A stretch of 15,045 nucleotides of DNA from UBA7672 sp034439955 (GCA_034439955.1 JAWXBJ010000156.1:1-15045); one strand, 5' to 3'; shown: positions 1-8,500, counted from the first letter of the stretch. The notes: generated by a model not told the origin, from the letters alone. Numbers and translations are program-made.

Positions 1-93
1 CGGCAAAGCGATATCGTTCGTGTGGTTCATCGCATCGGCTGGGCCTCGGCGCCACTTGCGCCTCGCAACGACCCGCGCAGTTGAAGGCCGATA

Positions 94-1194
94 TTAACCA
101 GGCATCCGTTCGACGAGGGCAGAGAGTTCCGACTGCCGGCGGGTATTGGTCTTCGCATAGAGGACCTTCAGCATCTGCCGCACAGTGTTGATCGAGATCC
201 CCATCGTCCGACCGGCTTCGTCAGGCGTGGCTCCTCCGCCTACCCTCGCCGCCAGCTCAGACTCACGCTTCGTGAGGCCAAACGCACTTTGTAGCAAAGC
301 TGTCTGGGGCGCATGAGACGCCTCCAGATCCACCAACATCACTATGATCCGGGCTCCAGGCAAGCCGTCCATTCCCCGATCCCTCACATGCACGGGCATC
401 ACCACGATTGGACGCAGCCCATGTCCCCGTTGTATTAGGAAGTTGTGCAGGTGTCGCCGTCTTGCCGAACCGGCATGCAGGGCCAGCTGGCGAAAGGCAT
501 AGTCAACACCCGCTTGTTGGCTCTCCAGCCGGCCATGACGAATCGAGAAGCCCTGTCCGATCAGCGCCTCCGCAGATCGCGTGATAAACGAAATGTTGCC
601 GGAATGGTCCATCACCAATGTTGGTCGCCCGCCGAGTTCGAAGCCTTCGGCCATCCCCCGCGCATAATGGCTTTCCGTTGCAGTCGCCAGCAGCGCAGCG
701 CGGTCAGCTGCCTGCATGAATCGACGATAGATCGCTTTGTCGGGTCGCGTTGTCATGGCCCCGCCGCGCCCCATCAAGGTATAGGCCCACTTCTCCCCCG
801 CAAGATCGAAGGTCCAGGCCGTGAAATTTCCGATATTCCACTTCGGGCAGAACTCCTGGAAAAACGCGTCGCTTCTCCTTTGATCTGCGGTGAGCACCGA
901 ATGTTCCGTCAGGACAAGACCGTGCCTGGCGACCTGCGCCGCCCGGTGGGACCAGATGTCGTGTTGATGCCAACCCTTGTTGATATAATCTTCGTATATA
1001 GCCTGACGATCGGGTGACACGATCATGTCTGGCTGGTCAGGGCGCGTGAAATTGAAGAGCTGAAACATTTCGCCGTCGAGAAGGCCAGCTACTTGCTCGA
1101 AAGCAGTGCGAAGGCCGCCAGAGCTCAGCGCCGCAAGCTCAAGGAGCTCTCCAGCCTTGAGAGCTCGGGTCAGATCATGCGTGGTCGGAGACAT
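94..1194 (-). CDS. LuxR-type helix-turn-helix transcriptional regulator with PAS-like sensor region
   Basis: Predicted cytoplasmic DNA-binding regulator of 366 residues. Residues about 307-366 form a LuxR/GerE-type helix-turn-helix: they start LTKRESELAA, followed by GISINTVRQMLK as the recognition part and then a KTNTRRQSEL segment typical of this family. Residues about 185-290 look PAS-like (PTLVMDHSGNISFITRSAEA). Residues 1-180 resemble the GAF or autoinducer-binding-like N-termini of similar proteins (WHQHDIWSHR, then FFQEFCPKWNIGNFTAW), but no ligand can be assigned. The ATG start is preceded by a GGGGGT ribosome-binding stretch about 3 nt away, and an in-frame TAA lies just upstream, so the start is well supported. 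The stop is TAA. It lies downstream of, and on the same strand as, the secretion operon, separated by about 860 bp that contain a dead transposase. Regulation of that operon is inferred from position only. Family assignment is solid; function is not. Confidence 0.9.
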   Translation of the reverse strand: MSPTTHDLTRALKAGELLELAALSSGGLRTAFEQVAGLLDGEMFQLFNFTRPDQPDMIVSPDRQAIYEDYINKGWHQHDIWSHRAAQVARHGLVLTEHSVLTADQRRSDAFFQEFCPKWNIGNFTAWTFDLAGEKWAYTLMGRGGAMTTRPDKAIYRRFMQAADRAALLATATESHYARGMAEGFELGGRPTLVMDHSGNISFITRSAEALIGQGFSIRHGRLESQQAGVDYAFRQLALHAGSARRRHLHNFLIQRGHGLRPIVVMPVHVRDRGMDGLPGARIIVMLVDLEASHAPQTALLQSAFGLTKRESELAARVGGGATPDEAGRTMGISINTVRQMLKVLYAKTNTRRQSELSALVERMPG

Positions 1195-1212
1195 GTCACC
1201 CCCAGTTATTTC

Positions 1213-1241
1213 ATGAAGGCGTGCGGCCTAACTGTTGTCAA
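1213..1241 (-). promoter_or_regulatory. Possible sigma-70-type promoter for the LuxR-type gene
   Basis: Read on the minus strand, positions 1241-1236 are a perfect TTGACA. Seventeen bases later comes CTTCAT (1218-1213), a poor match to a -10 box. Transcription would start close to 1205, leaving a very short leader that still contains the GGGGGT ribosome-binding stretch. Only the -35 box is convincing, so this is tentative. Confidence 0.25.
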
Positions 1242-1272
1242 GCAAAGGCGGCGAGGTCGGGAACCAGAGCCG

Positions 1273-1294
1273 GCGCTTTCGGTGGAAGCGCTTC
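1273..1294. repeat. Inverted repeat and 10-bp palindrome upstream of the LuxR-type gene
   Basis: GCGCTT at 1273-1278 pairs with AAGCGC at 1286-1291 across a 7-nt loop. Overlapping it, GAAGCGCTTC at 1285-1294 is a perfect 10-bp palindrome. It lies about 80-100 bp upstream of the LuxR-type start codon and just upstream of the possible -35 box. It could be an operator or a weak hairpin. There is no T-run on either side, so it does not look like an intrinsic terminator. The match is short and could be chance. Confidence 0.3.
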
Positions 1295-1493
1295 GGGCCG
1301 CCTCCTAAAGCGTCCATCAGTCTCTCTCTTAACCTGAAGGGCACGATTCACGATCCGGATGATTCCATCCAAGTCGATGCTGATCGAGAAAACCGAAGTG
1401 TGCGGCGTGAGCTTCCCCAAGCCGAACGGAGGCCGAAACACAAACCTCCAAAGGTCCAAGGTAGGGTAACACGACCATCTCAGCCACCACCTG

Positions 1494-1975
1494 CGTCGAA
1501 AGCTTCCGCCCTCGCCTCGCTGGCTTCTGGTCGAAATGGTCAGGCGGCGAGCGGATGTTTCTTTGGCGCGCTACCGCTGACGAGGGAGAGGTCAGGGATT
1601 TTGTTGTTCAGCTTCGCCGCAACACAGGCGCAGCAAAAGCTCTTGGGCTGCCTGCTGTGGAATCAATGCGTCGAGCCTGAAAGCACCTTCACGGATGGGT
1701 TGAAGTCCTTTGTCGCGGCGCTTCACGAACTCGAACTCAAGGAATCGTCACTGCGGAGGCAGCCTCCGCGAGATCAATCGCGCCAAAAATTCACACCTTC
1801 CAATTCGCCGGTGACCGAAAAGACTCACGTTCAGGTCCCAGAACTCGGCGAACCTATTTCCCACCACACACGGCGATTTACAACACGTTCGATTTGCGGG
1901 TGTCTCATCGACCGGCCAACGCTCCGATCGTTTCAGAGCATAAGCGGACTCCATCTGGGTGAAGGCGGTCGCTTG
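1494..1975 (+). pseudogene. Decayed IS6-family transposase (multiple frameshifts)
   Basis: Pieces of an IS6-family DDE transposase appear in the expected order but in changing frames. They are KLPPSPRWLLVEMV (from 1500), RMFLWRATADEGEVRDF (from 1552), then VEPESTFTDGLKSF (from 1670), NRAKNSHLPIRR (from 1776, ended by TGA at 1812), HTAIYNTFDLR (from 1867), CLIDRPTLRSF (from 1901) and ADSIWVKAVA (from 1944, after TAA at 1941). These match the usual family blocks around WHLDE, YLWRAVD, TDxLxSY, NNRAENSH, HAAxYNTFN and LRxFRAEA, recalled from family knowledge. The first catalytic Asp (LDE) reads Val (LVE) and the catalytic Glu (RAEN) reads Lys (RAKN), while the middle Asp (TD) survives. The N-terminal third is not recognisable. 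It lies on the strand opposite to its neighbours, between hlyD and the LuxR-type gene. No terminal repeats or target duplication could be identified. Confidence 0.8.
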
Positions 1976-2022
1976 GGCGGAATGCCGCAGCGAGTGCGAG
2001 ATTCTGGCGGTGCGAACTTATT

Positions 2023-2048
2023 TGTCATCACCCCGCCCATAGATGACA
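2023..2048 (-). terminator. Inverted repeat just after the HlyD-type gene, possible terminator
   Basis: TGTCATC (2023-2029) and GATGACA (2042-2048) form a perfect 7-bp stem with a 12-nt loop, starting about 10 nt beyond the stop codon of the HlyD-type gene. On the minus strand the stem is followed by AATAAG rather than a T-run, so it is not a classical intrinsic terminator. Its position at the operon end makes an RNA-end hairpin plausible. It could instead belong to the edge of the decayed insertion sequence. Confidence 0.3.
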
Positions 2049-2058
2049 GCGCCGCAAT

Positions 2059-3411
2059 TCAGCTATCGCGCATTGTGTGGAATGCGGCGCGCTCGATCGG
2101 ACTGAAAAGGTAACTCAGAATGGTATGCTCCCCGGTCTTGATCAGCACTTCAGCCGGGAGACCTGGCGCCAGCACATTCGTGGTTTCGCCGACGTTTGTC
2201 GGGATAGCGATCCGCGCCTCAAAGTACGATTGACCCGATCGCGGATCTGTCAACGCGTCGGCCGAGATCGACTGGACGATCCCTTCGATCTGGACCGGTT
2301 GGCTCCCGCCGCCCGCCGAGAGCCGTACCGTAGCGGCCATTCCGCGCCGGACATTGTCGGCGTCGTTGGGCGATATACTGACGCGAGCCACGAGATTGTC
2401 GTTCTGGGGCACAATATCCATGAGCGGCTGGCTTGGCTCGACCACCCCGCCGATCGTGTTCACTTTCAGCGCCATAACGACTCCCCCGATCGGCGCCCGG
2501 ACCTCCATGCGGCGCAGGGTGTCGTCTGTGGCAATCTGCCTGTCCAGGAGTTCGGCAAGGCTTGCACGAATAACCCGCAAGGCTTCCGCAGCCTGAGCGC
2601 GCCGATCAATGTCGATGCGGGCTCTCAACTCATGTGTTTCGGCTGCCTGTGCACCCAGCCGCTTGAGTTCCGCTTCCAGCGAGCCAACCTCGCCAAGTGC
2701 GTTCTCCAGCGATCGTTCGAGATCCAGCAGTCTCGATTTCACGGTTAGACCTTTTGCAAGCAGCGGCTGAAGCGTGGCCAACTCCTCTTCATAGAGCCTC
2801 GCCTGGCGCTCCTGAGCGGTGAGGCTTGAGCGCGCGGCCAAGATACTTTGACCGATCTGGACAAGCTGCTGATCGAGCTGTTCCGCCTGCGAGCGGCCTA
2901 ATGCCAGGCGGGTATCGAACGCTGCCTGTTCGGCCGTCAGGACTGCGCTGACATTTGCAGCCGTTTTCCTGGAGACCAGGTTCTCGGGAAAGGCAACCGA
3001 TGCTGCGCCGGTCATCTCGGCCATCCGCACTGCTTCCTCAGCGCGGAGGGAATCTATCTGTGCGTTCACAACGCCTGCCGCCGCTCCGGCCTGCACCGCA
3101 TCCAGGCGAAGCACGACGTCGCCCTGCATTACGCTGTCGCCTTCTACAACCAGGACTTCAGCAACGATGCCGCCGGAAGCGTGCTGCACGACCTTGCGTT
3201 CGCCATCGATTGCGATCTGCCCGGCAGCGAGCGTTCCCGAGGCTATGGGCACGAACACGCACAGCGCCAGAAGCGCAGCCAACAGAGCCAGCGCTATTAT
3301 GCTGCTGACACGTACGGAACGTGTTGCCGGCCGTGAGAGATCATCGGCAAGCGCTCGCCGCATTCGCGCCCTCGCCCCTGCCGGGGCGCCAGCTTCGTCC
3401 ATCACGTTCAT
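2059..3411 (-). CDS. Type I secretion membrane-fusion protein, HlyD/PrtE family
   Basis: Periplasmic adaptor that links the inner-membrane ABC exporter to an outer-membrane TolC-like channel. It is 450 residues long, a normal length for the PrtE/HlyD type. A cytoplasmic N-terminus is followed by one membrane segment at about 38-58 (SIIALALLAALLALCVFVPI). A lipoyl-like half-motif lies at about 70-105 (VQHASGGIVAEVLVVEGDSV). A long coiled-coil hairpin covers about 155-300, rich in Gln, Glu, Leu and Arg. The second lipoyl half (RAPIGGVVMALKV) starts at about 305, followed by a beta-barrel and the typical C-terminus with PGLPAEVLIKTGEHT and SYLFSPI. The ATG start overlaps the exporter stop by 4 bp (ATGA), and the ribosome-binding site is weak, so translational coupling is likely. 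It is the last gene of the secretion operon. No TolC-like gene is visible, so the outer-membrane partner must lie elsewhere. Confidence 0.95.
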   Translation of the reverse strand: MNVMDEAGAPAGARARMRRALADDLSRPATRSVRVSSIIALALLAALLALCVFVPIASGTLAAGQIAIDGERKVVQHASGGIVAEVLVVEGDSVMQGDVVLRLDAVQAGAAAGVVNAQIDSLRAEEAVRMAEMTGAASVAFPENLVSRKTAANVSAVLTAEQAAFDTRLALGRSQAEQLDQQLVQIGQSILAARSSLTAQERQARLYEEELATLQPLLAKGLTVKSRLLDLERSLENALGEVGSLEAELKRLGAQAAETHELRARIDIDRRAQAAEALRVIRASLAELLDRQIATDDTLRRMEVRAPIGGVVMALKVNTIGGVVEPSQPLMDIVPQNDNLVARVSISPNDADNVRRGMAATVRLSAGGGSQPVQIEGIVQSISADALTDPRSGQSYFEARIAIPTNVGETTNVLAPGLPAEVLIKTGEHTILSYLFSPIERAAFHTMRDS

Positions 3412-5102
3412 GGCGCTACCCGCCGCACATTGCCGGCGGAAATCGCCGGCAGAACCTCGGAACTCGGACCGAACTGCAGGATACGGCCTTCGCCCATGAC
3501 CATCAGCTTGTCCACATGCGTCACCACTGACGGCCGGTGCGCCGCAATGAGGACTGTCGAACGGGCCGCCTTCAGTCGCTGCAATGCTTTCGCAAGCGCC
3601 ATTTCGCCATCGCGATCGAGATTCGCTTCCGGTTCATCAAGACACACAAGCGCGGGTGACCCAAACAAGGCGCGCGCAAGAGCGATCCGTCGCCTCTGCC
3701 CAGCCGAAAGGTGAGTCCCGGCCTCACCCACTTGAGTGTCCAGTCCCTCCGGCAAGGCGATCATTGACGATGCATCTGCCATCTCAACTGCCGCCTCGAC
3801 GGCAGCACGGTCCATCACTCCGAAGCGGGCGATATTCTCGGCAATTGTGCCGGGCGCCAGGTCGGATGTCTGCGGCAGGAAGCCCAGCCAGGGTCCTATT
3901 GCACGCCGGTCGGTTTCCGCCAGAGGCAATGCGTCCAGCCGGATAAGACCGTTCATCTGTGGCCACACGCCCATGATACAGCGAAGCAGCGTCGACTTCC
4001 CGGACCCGGTCGGTCCGAGCACCGCGACCGATTCCCCGGGCTCAACCACGAAGGAGATTCCGCGCAGGATGGCGGCGCCCGAGGGGGCACTCGCCGTAAG
4101 TCCATCCACTATCAGCCGTCCGGCGGGACGCTGCGCCGGGGTCACGTCCTCGCTGGCTGATGTGGTCAACAAGCGCTTGAGCCGGCCGCTGGCTAGCCTG
4201 GCCTGGCCAAGCTGACGCCAGCCGCCAAGCAGTGCGTCAATCGGCTGGACAACACGCCCAAGGATGATTGACGCCGCGATGATTGCGCCTGCCGACAGCT
4301 GGCCGGTGACGGCGAGCGACGCCGCCACCGCGATCATGAGAATTTGCGCGCCCGAGCGAACGGCACGGCCACTGGATGTCAGCCAACCGGCCTGCGCCGC
4401 AGCCTGTATCTGCGCCCGCACCGCATCGCGGCTTGTATTCGCCCAACGCTCCATCGTCCGATCCTGATAGCCCATAGCGTGCGCTGCCTCGGCTGAGCGC
4501 AGATGACTCTCGGCGACACCGGAAGCTGCATGCGAGGCTTCTGCCGTTCGGGTCATTGCCCCGCCAATCGTCCACTGCGTCAACGTCGTGACCAGCGTCA
4601 TGAGGAACAGGGTAAAAAGAGCAAAGTGCCCCAACCACACATGCATGAGATACAACGCGACAAGGAGAATGGGCGCGAAGATCAGGTCGAGCAGCGAGGC
4701 AGGCAACGGCCCCGCCAGCGTTGCACGAACCGTTTCCAGGTCATCGAGCGAACGACTGCGCCGCCCCTGCCCCCCCTGCACGGCTGCAGCATGACTGGCC
4801 TGGAACACCGCCGCTTCGAGATCGACATAAACGCCTGTAGCAAGCCGCGTAAATGTCACGCTCCTCCATTGCTCGAACGTGGCGCCCAAACCTATCGCGA
4901 TCAACGCCGCCACGACGAGCGCCACGAGAGTCGGCAAGCTGCCCGTCGTCAGCACCCGGTCGTAGACCTGCGTAAAAAACAATGGAGAGACGAGACCGAT
5001 CGCATTGATGACCAGGGTAAGGAGCCCTCCGCCCAAGGCCAGGCGAAGGACCACGCCACGGTCGATCAGGGCCCACATGCCGCCGCCATTGGCCTGCCCC
5101 AT
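3408..5102 (-). CDS. Type I secretion ABC transporter (permease fused to ATPase), PrtD-like
   Basis: Inner-membrane exporter that uses ATP to drive an unfolded substrate through the type I secretion channel. It has 564 residues. The membrane domain spans about 15-310, with hydrophobic segments near 20-45, 57-75, 135-180 and 250-285. The nucleotide-binding domain spans about 328-555. It has Walker A GPTGSGKST (363-371), Q-loop Gln 411 in FLPQ, signature LSAGQ (465-469), Walker B LVCLDE (485-490), D-loop EANLD (492-496) and switch His 522, so all ATPase motifs are intact. There is no N-terminal C39 peptidase or C39-like domain, which separates it from HlyB- and LapB-type exporters and matches the PrtD type. 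ATG is preceded by AAGGGG with a 6-nt gap. It starts 26 nt after the giant protein stops and overlaps the HlyD-type gene by 4 bp, so the giant protein is its likely substrate. Confidence 0.95.
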   Translation of the reverse strand: MGQANGGGMWALIDRGVVLRLALGGGLLTLVINAIGLVSPLFFTQVYDRVLTTGSLPTLVALVVAALIAIGLGATFEQWRSVTFTRLATGVYVDLEAAVFQASHAAAVQGGQGRRSRSLDDLETVRATLAGPLPASLLDLIFAPILLVALYLMHVWLGHFALFTLFLMTLVTTLTQWTIGGAMTRTAEASHAASGVAESHLRSAEAAHAMGYQDRTMERWANTSRDAVRAQIQAAAQAGWLTSSGRAVRSGAQILMIAVAASLAVTGQLSAGAIIAASIILGRVVQPIDALLGGWRQLGQARLASGRLKRLLTTSASEDVTPAQRPAGRLIVDGLTASAPSGAAILRGISFVVEPGESVAVLGPTGSGKSTLLRCIMGVWPQMNGLIRLDALPLAETDRRAIGPWLGFLPQTSDLAPGTIAENIARFGVMDRAAVEAAVEMADASSMIALPEGLDTQVGEAGTHLSAGQRRRIALARALFGSPALVCLDEPEANLDRDGEMALAKALQRLKAARSTVLIAAHRPSVVTHVDKLMVMGEGRILQFGPSSEVLPAISAGNVRRVAP

Positions 5103-5108
5103 CTCGAT

Positions 5109-5117
5109 CCCCTTCCC
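5109..5117 (-). promoter_or_regulatory. Ribosome-binding site of the ABC exporter gene
   Basis: On the minus strand this reads GGGAAGGGG, a strong purine-rich site 6 nt ahead of the ATG at 5102. It supports that start and suggests the exporter is translated independently, although it is probably on the same transcript as the giant gene 26 nt upstream. Confidence 0.7.
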
Positions 5118-5128
5118 ATCCCGCAGGC

Positions 5129-5560
5129 CTACAGCGCCCGGAAGGCGTCCGGCCCGATAGCCGAGGAACCGTCCAGTCCCTGGACCCTATCATGGAATGG
5201 CTCGGGCGGCCGGTAATCCAAGGATCCCGGATCGACAGGGTCGAATGCTGGTCCGACACCAAGCCAGTCATCATGGCCCGCACCTGGCAGAGTCAGCGGA
5301 GTCGCCATGTCGCGGGCTACAAGCAGGGATGCAGCCGAGAAGTCGAACGCCGCATCCTCGATCAGTTCGGCGTCGATGGGCATGGTCCGCTGGTCCAGCG
5401 ACAAGGGCGCTTCGATCGCGCCCGCGCCTTCGAGCGGACCGAACAGGAAGTGGTCGTCGGCGACAAAAAATGCGGCCGGCGACCCCGCGTGCTCTTCCAT
5501 CAACTCGGCCGACCCATGTGGCGTCGGCCTCAGGTCCGATTCGCCATTCGTGTAGTTCAG
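5129..5560 (-). other. Acidic C-terminal tail, probable type I secretion signal region
   Basis: About 140 residues after NYTNGESDLRPT, rich in Asp, Glu, Pro and small residues (EEHAGSPAAFFVADDHFLF, later DAAFDFSAASLLVARDM) and ending DAFRAL before TAG. Type I substrates carry an uncleaved signal in the last 50-60 residues. No consensus exists that could be checked by eye, so assignment rests on position and on the adjacent exporter. Confidence 0.5.
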
Positions 5561-8500
5561 GACCACGTCGGCAGCCCTCAGGCTGGCGCCGTCCGCCATC
5601 GTCACCGTGGCGTAGCCAAGAATGTCTCCTGCTGGTCCCGTTGACGCTTCGCCGTACCGGTCAAGGCCGATCGAGACGACGCCTGCCTCGGCCAGCGAAC
5701 GCAGCTCGCCAGCATCGCTGACCCCGTCGCCATCCGCGTCGCGCCACACCAGGAACTTGGCGAACTGCGCATCCGCCGCCGACAGCGCGCCGTCGCCATT
5801 CGAGTCAAAGGCGCGCAGGCCGTCGAGATCGCTGGTCGCGCCAGGCAAATCGCCAGCGAAGGAGATTTCAGATCCGGTCGAGATAAGCCCGTCACCATTG
5901 CGATCCAGAGCCAGGAAAGCGTCGCCAGCCGACGCCCAGCCACCCGTGTCCTCGTTACCGTCGCCGTCGAAGTCGAACGAGACGCCCGAGACAAGCTCGA
6001 CGCCGTTGCCATCAAGATCGAGGATCAGCGGCGGCAGCGAGGCGACAACGCCGATGTCCGCCGACGTGATCGCCGGCGCACCCGACAAGGCCGCCAACAG
6101 CACCGCCGCTCCCCCGCCAGTCCCGTCCGCATCCCATGACAGCTGGCCACTGCCTGTGTTGTACAGGAACTGCCCGGACGCCAGCGTGGCTGCGGGCGCC
6201 GCGCCGGACACCAGACTAGACCCCGGGAGCGGGCCAGCGGCCAGCCCGCCGCCGAAACCGGACGCCGACACTTCGATGCGGTCCGAGCCAGGCGCAAAAT
6301 CGGTAATCGTGTCGCCGCCTGCCGCAGGCGTTGCAAAGATGAAGCTGTCAGCGCCTGCCCCGCCGGTGAGGATTTGCGGACCGGCATAAGCGACAATGCG
6401 GTCGGCGCTGGAAGCGCCGGTTGCGATGTCGGGGAGGTCCCCCTGCGGCGGCGGCAGATCGACGACGAAGATGTCCGGCGCGTTGGTGTCGCCCGCCACA
6501 AGGTTGGAGGCGTCGCTCCGAAACGTCACATAGCGCCCGTCTGCCGAGATCGCGGGCTGAAGGCTTATGTTGTTCCCCTGCACGCCCGCAGCGTCGGTCG
6601 AGACGCGGGTGATCGCGCCGGTCTGCAAATCCTTGCGGAAGATGTCAGCTAAGTTGTTGGTGTCGCCCGCCACAAGGTTGGAGGCGCTGCTGTAGAACGT
6701 CACATAGCGCCCGTCCGATGAGATGGCAGAGCCGGAACTGGTATTGTTCCCTTGCGCTCCCGAGGCATCAGATGAGACGCGAACGATGGCCCCGGTCTGC
6801 AAATCCTTGCGGTAGATGTCGGTCGTGTTGTTGGTGTCGCCCGCCACAAGATTGCTGGCGTTGCTAGAAAACGTCACATAGCGGCCGTCCGACGAGATTC
6901 CGGGGTCGAAGCTACTTGTATTCCCTTGTGCGCCCGAGGCGTCGGTCGAGACGCGGGTGATCGCGCCGGTCTGGAGGTCCTTGCGGAAGATGTCCGGCTG
7001 CCCGTTGGTGTCGCCTGCCACAAGGTTGGAGGCGCTGCTGTAGAACGTCACATAGCGCCCGTCCGCCGAGATCGCGGGCTCAAAGCTGGCGTTGTTCCCC
7101 TGCGCGCCCGCAGCGTCGGTCGAGACGCGGGTGATCGCGCCGGTCTGGAGGTCCTTGCGGAAGATGTCGATCGTGTTGTCGGTGTCGCCCGCCACAAGGT
7201 TGGAGGCGAAGCTCAAGAACGTCACATAGCGCCCGTCCGCCGAGATCGCGTGCTGTTCGCTGGAGGTGTTCGCCTGCGCGCCCGCAGCGTCGGTCGAGAC
7301 GCGGGTGATCGCGCCGGTCTGGAGGTCCTTGCGGAAGATGTCCGGCTGCCCGTTGGTGTCGCCCGGCACAAGGTTGGAGGCGTAGCTCTGGAACGTCACA
7401 TAGCGCCCGTCCGCTGAGATGGCGGGCTGTTCGCTGAAGTTGTTCGCCTGCACGCCTGCAGTGTCGGTCGAGACGCGGGTGATCGCGCCGGTCTGAAGGT
7501 CCTTGCGGAAGATGTCTCCCGTGTTGTTGGTGTCGCCCGCCACAAGGTTGGAGGCGTAGCTCAAGAACGTCACATAGCGCCCGTCCGCCGAGATCGCGGG
7601 CTGTTCACTGGAGCTGTTCCCCTGCGCGCCCGCAGCGTCGGTCGAGATGCGCTGGATCGAAAACGCTGGATCGTCTGCGCCCTGGATCGTGATCGTCAGC
7701 GCGGCCTGCGCGGCGCCGCCCTGCCCGTCGGACACCTGATAGGTGAAGCTGTCGGTCGCGGTATCGCTGGCGCCGAGCGCCTGCACCGCAGCGGTGTTGA
7801 GGGCGTAAGAGTATGACCCGTTCGCATTGAGCGTGAGCGTTCCATAGGCGCTGGTGCGCGCGCCGGTTCCCGCCGACACTGTCAGCGTGTCAAGATCGAC
7901 GTCGCCGTCATTGGTCAGCACATTGCCGGTGAGCGCGGCGGTCGAGTCTTCGCCGATGCTGGCGGCGTCGTTCGAAGCCGTCGGCGCATCATTGACCGCC
8001 GTGACGGTGACGGTCTGGGTGGCCGTGGTGGTATCCGTGTCGGTTCCGTCCTGCGTCGTCGCCGTGACGGTGAGCGTGAACGCGCCATTGTAGTTGGCGG
8101 GCGCCGTCAGGGTCAGGTTCGCAGGCGGCGCGGACGCGAAGGTCCACGTCGTTCCGCCATTGCTGGACGATCCTGCAGAAAGTACGCTCCCGGCCGGCAG
8201 GCCGGAAAGGACCACCTGCGCGATGCTGTCGCCGGGATCTGCCGCGACCGTGACCGGCAGCCTGATCAATCCATCCTCGGCGCCGCCGAACACATTGGTG
8301 TCAAAGCGGCGGACATAGACCTCGCCATCGCCGTAGAAGGTATGGACCAGCACGCCTTCGGGTGTGACCGTAAACGCCGAATCAGATGCCCAGGATTCTG
8401 TCCACTGTTGCCCGGCGGTCGCTGCATTGATGCGCACCTCGCCGCCAATACGAACGCCAGCGGCGTCGAACCGCTGGGCGACAAGATTCGCCGTGCCATC

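Larger units (their letters stand above)
1195..1493. other. Unassigned intergenic DNA upstream of the LuxR-type gene
   Basis: No convincing gene was recognised here. It holds the ribosome-binding site and possible promoter of the LuxR-type gene, plus the palindromic element at 1273-1294. The N-terminal third of the decayed transposase would be expected around 1220-1490 if the element had been complete, but no recognisable remnant of it was found. That part is either deleted or too diverged to see by eye. A minus-strand open frame at 1238-1459 has no supporting features. Confidence 0.5.

Noticed and set aside
1..84. Possible 3' end of a convergent plus-strand gene (open frame ending TGA at 82-84)
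   Set aside because: Only 27 codons are visible with no recognisable motif, and another frame is also open to position 97, so coding cannot be argued.
1238..1459. 73-codon open frame on the minus strand
   Set aside because: No recognisable domain and no convincing ribosome-binding site. It also overlaps the region where the LuxR-type promoter is expected. Too short to support in GC-rich DNA.
1235..2113. 292-codon open frame on the plus strand
   Set aside because: It only contains two out-of-context pieces of the decayed IS6 transposase (about 1652-1740 and 1901-1937), runs into the 3' end of hlyD, and otherwise has no protein-like features. It is a chance frame through a pseudogene.
6926..7417. 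Repetitive plus-strand frame opposite the PD40 array
   Set aside because: Its repeats are only the antisense image of the 174-bp coding repeats, which make sense as PD40 blades on the minus strand.
6454..7642. CRISPR-like regular repeat
   Set aside because: The 174-bp period is coding, in frame (58 codons) and conserved along its whole length, with no short-repeat/unique-spacer pattern.
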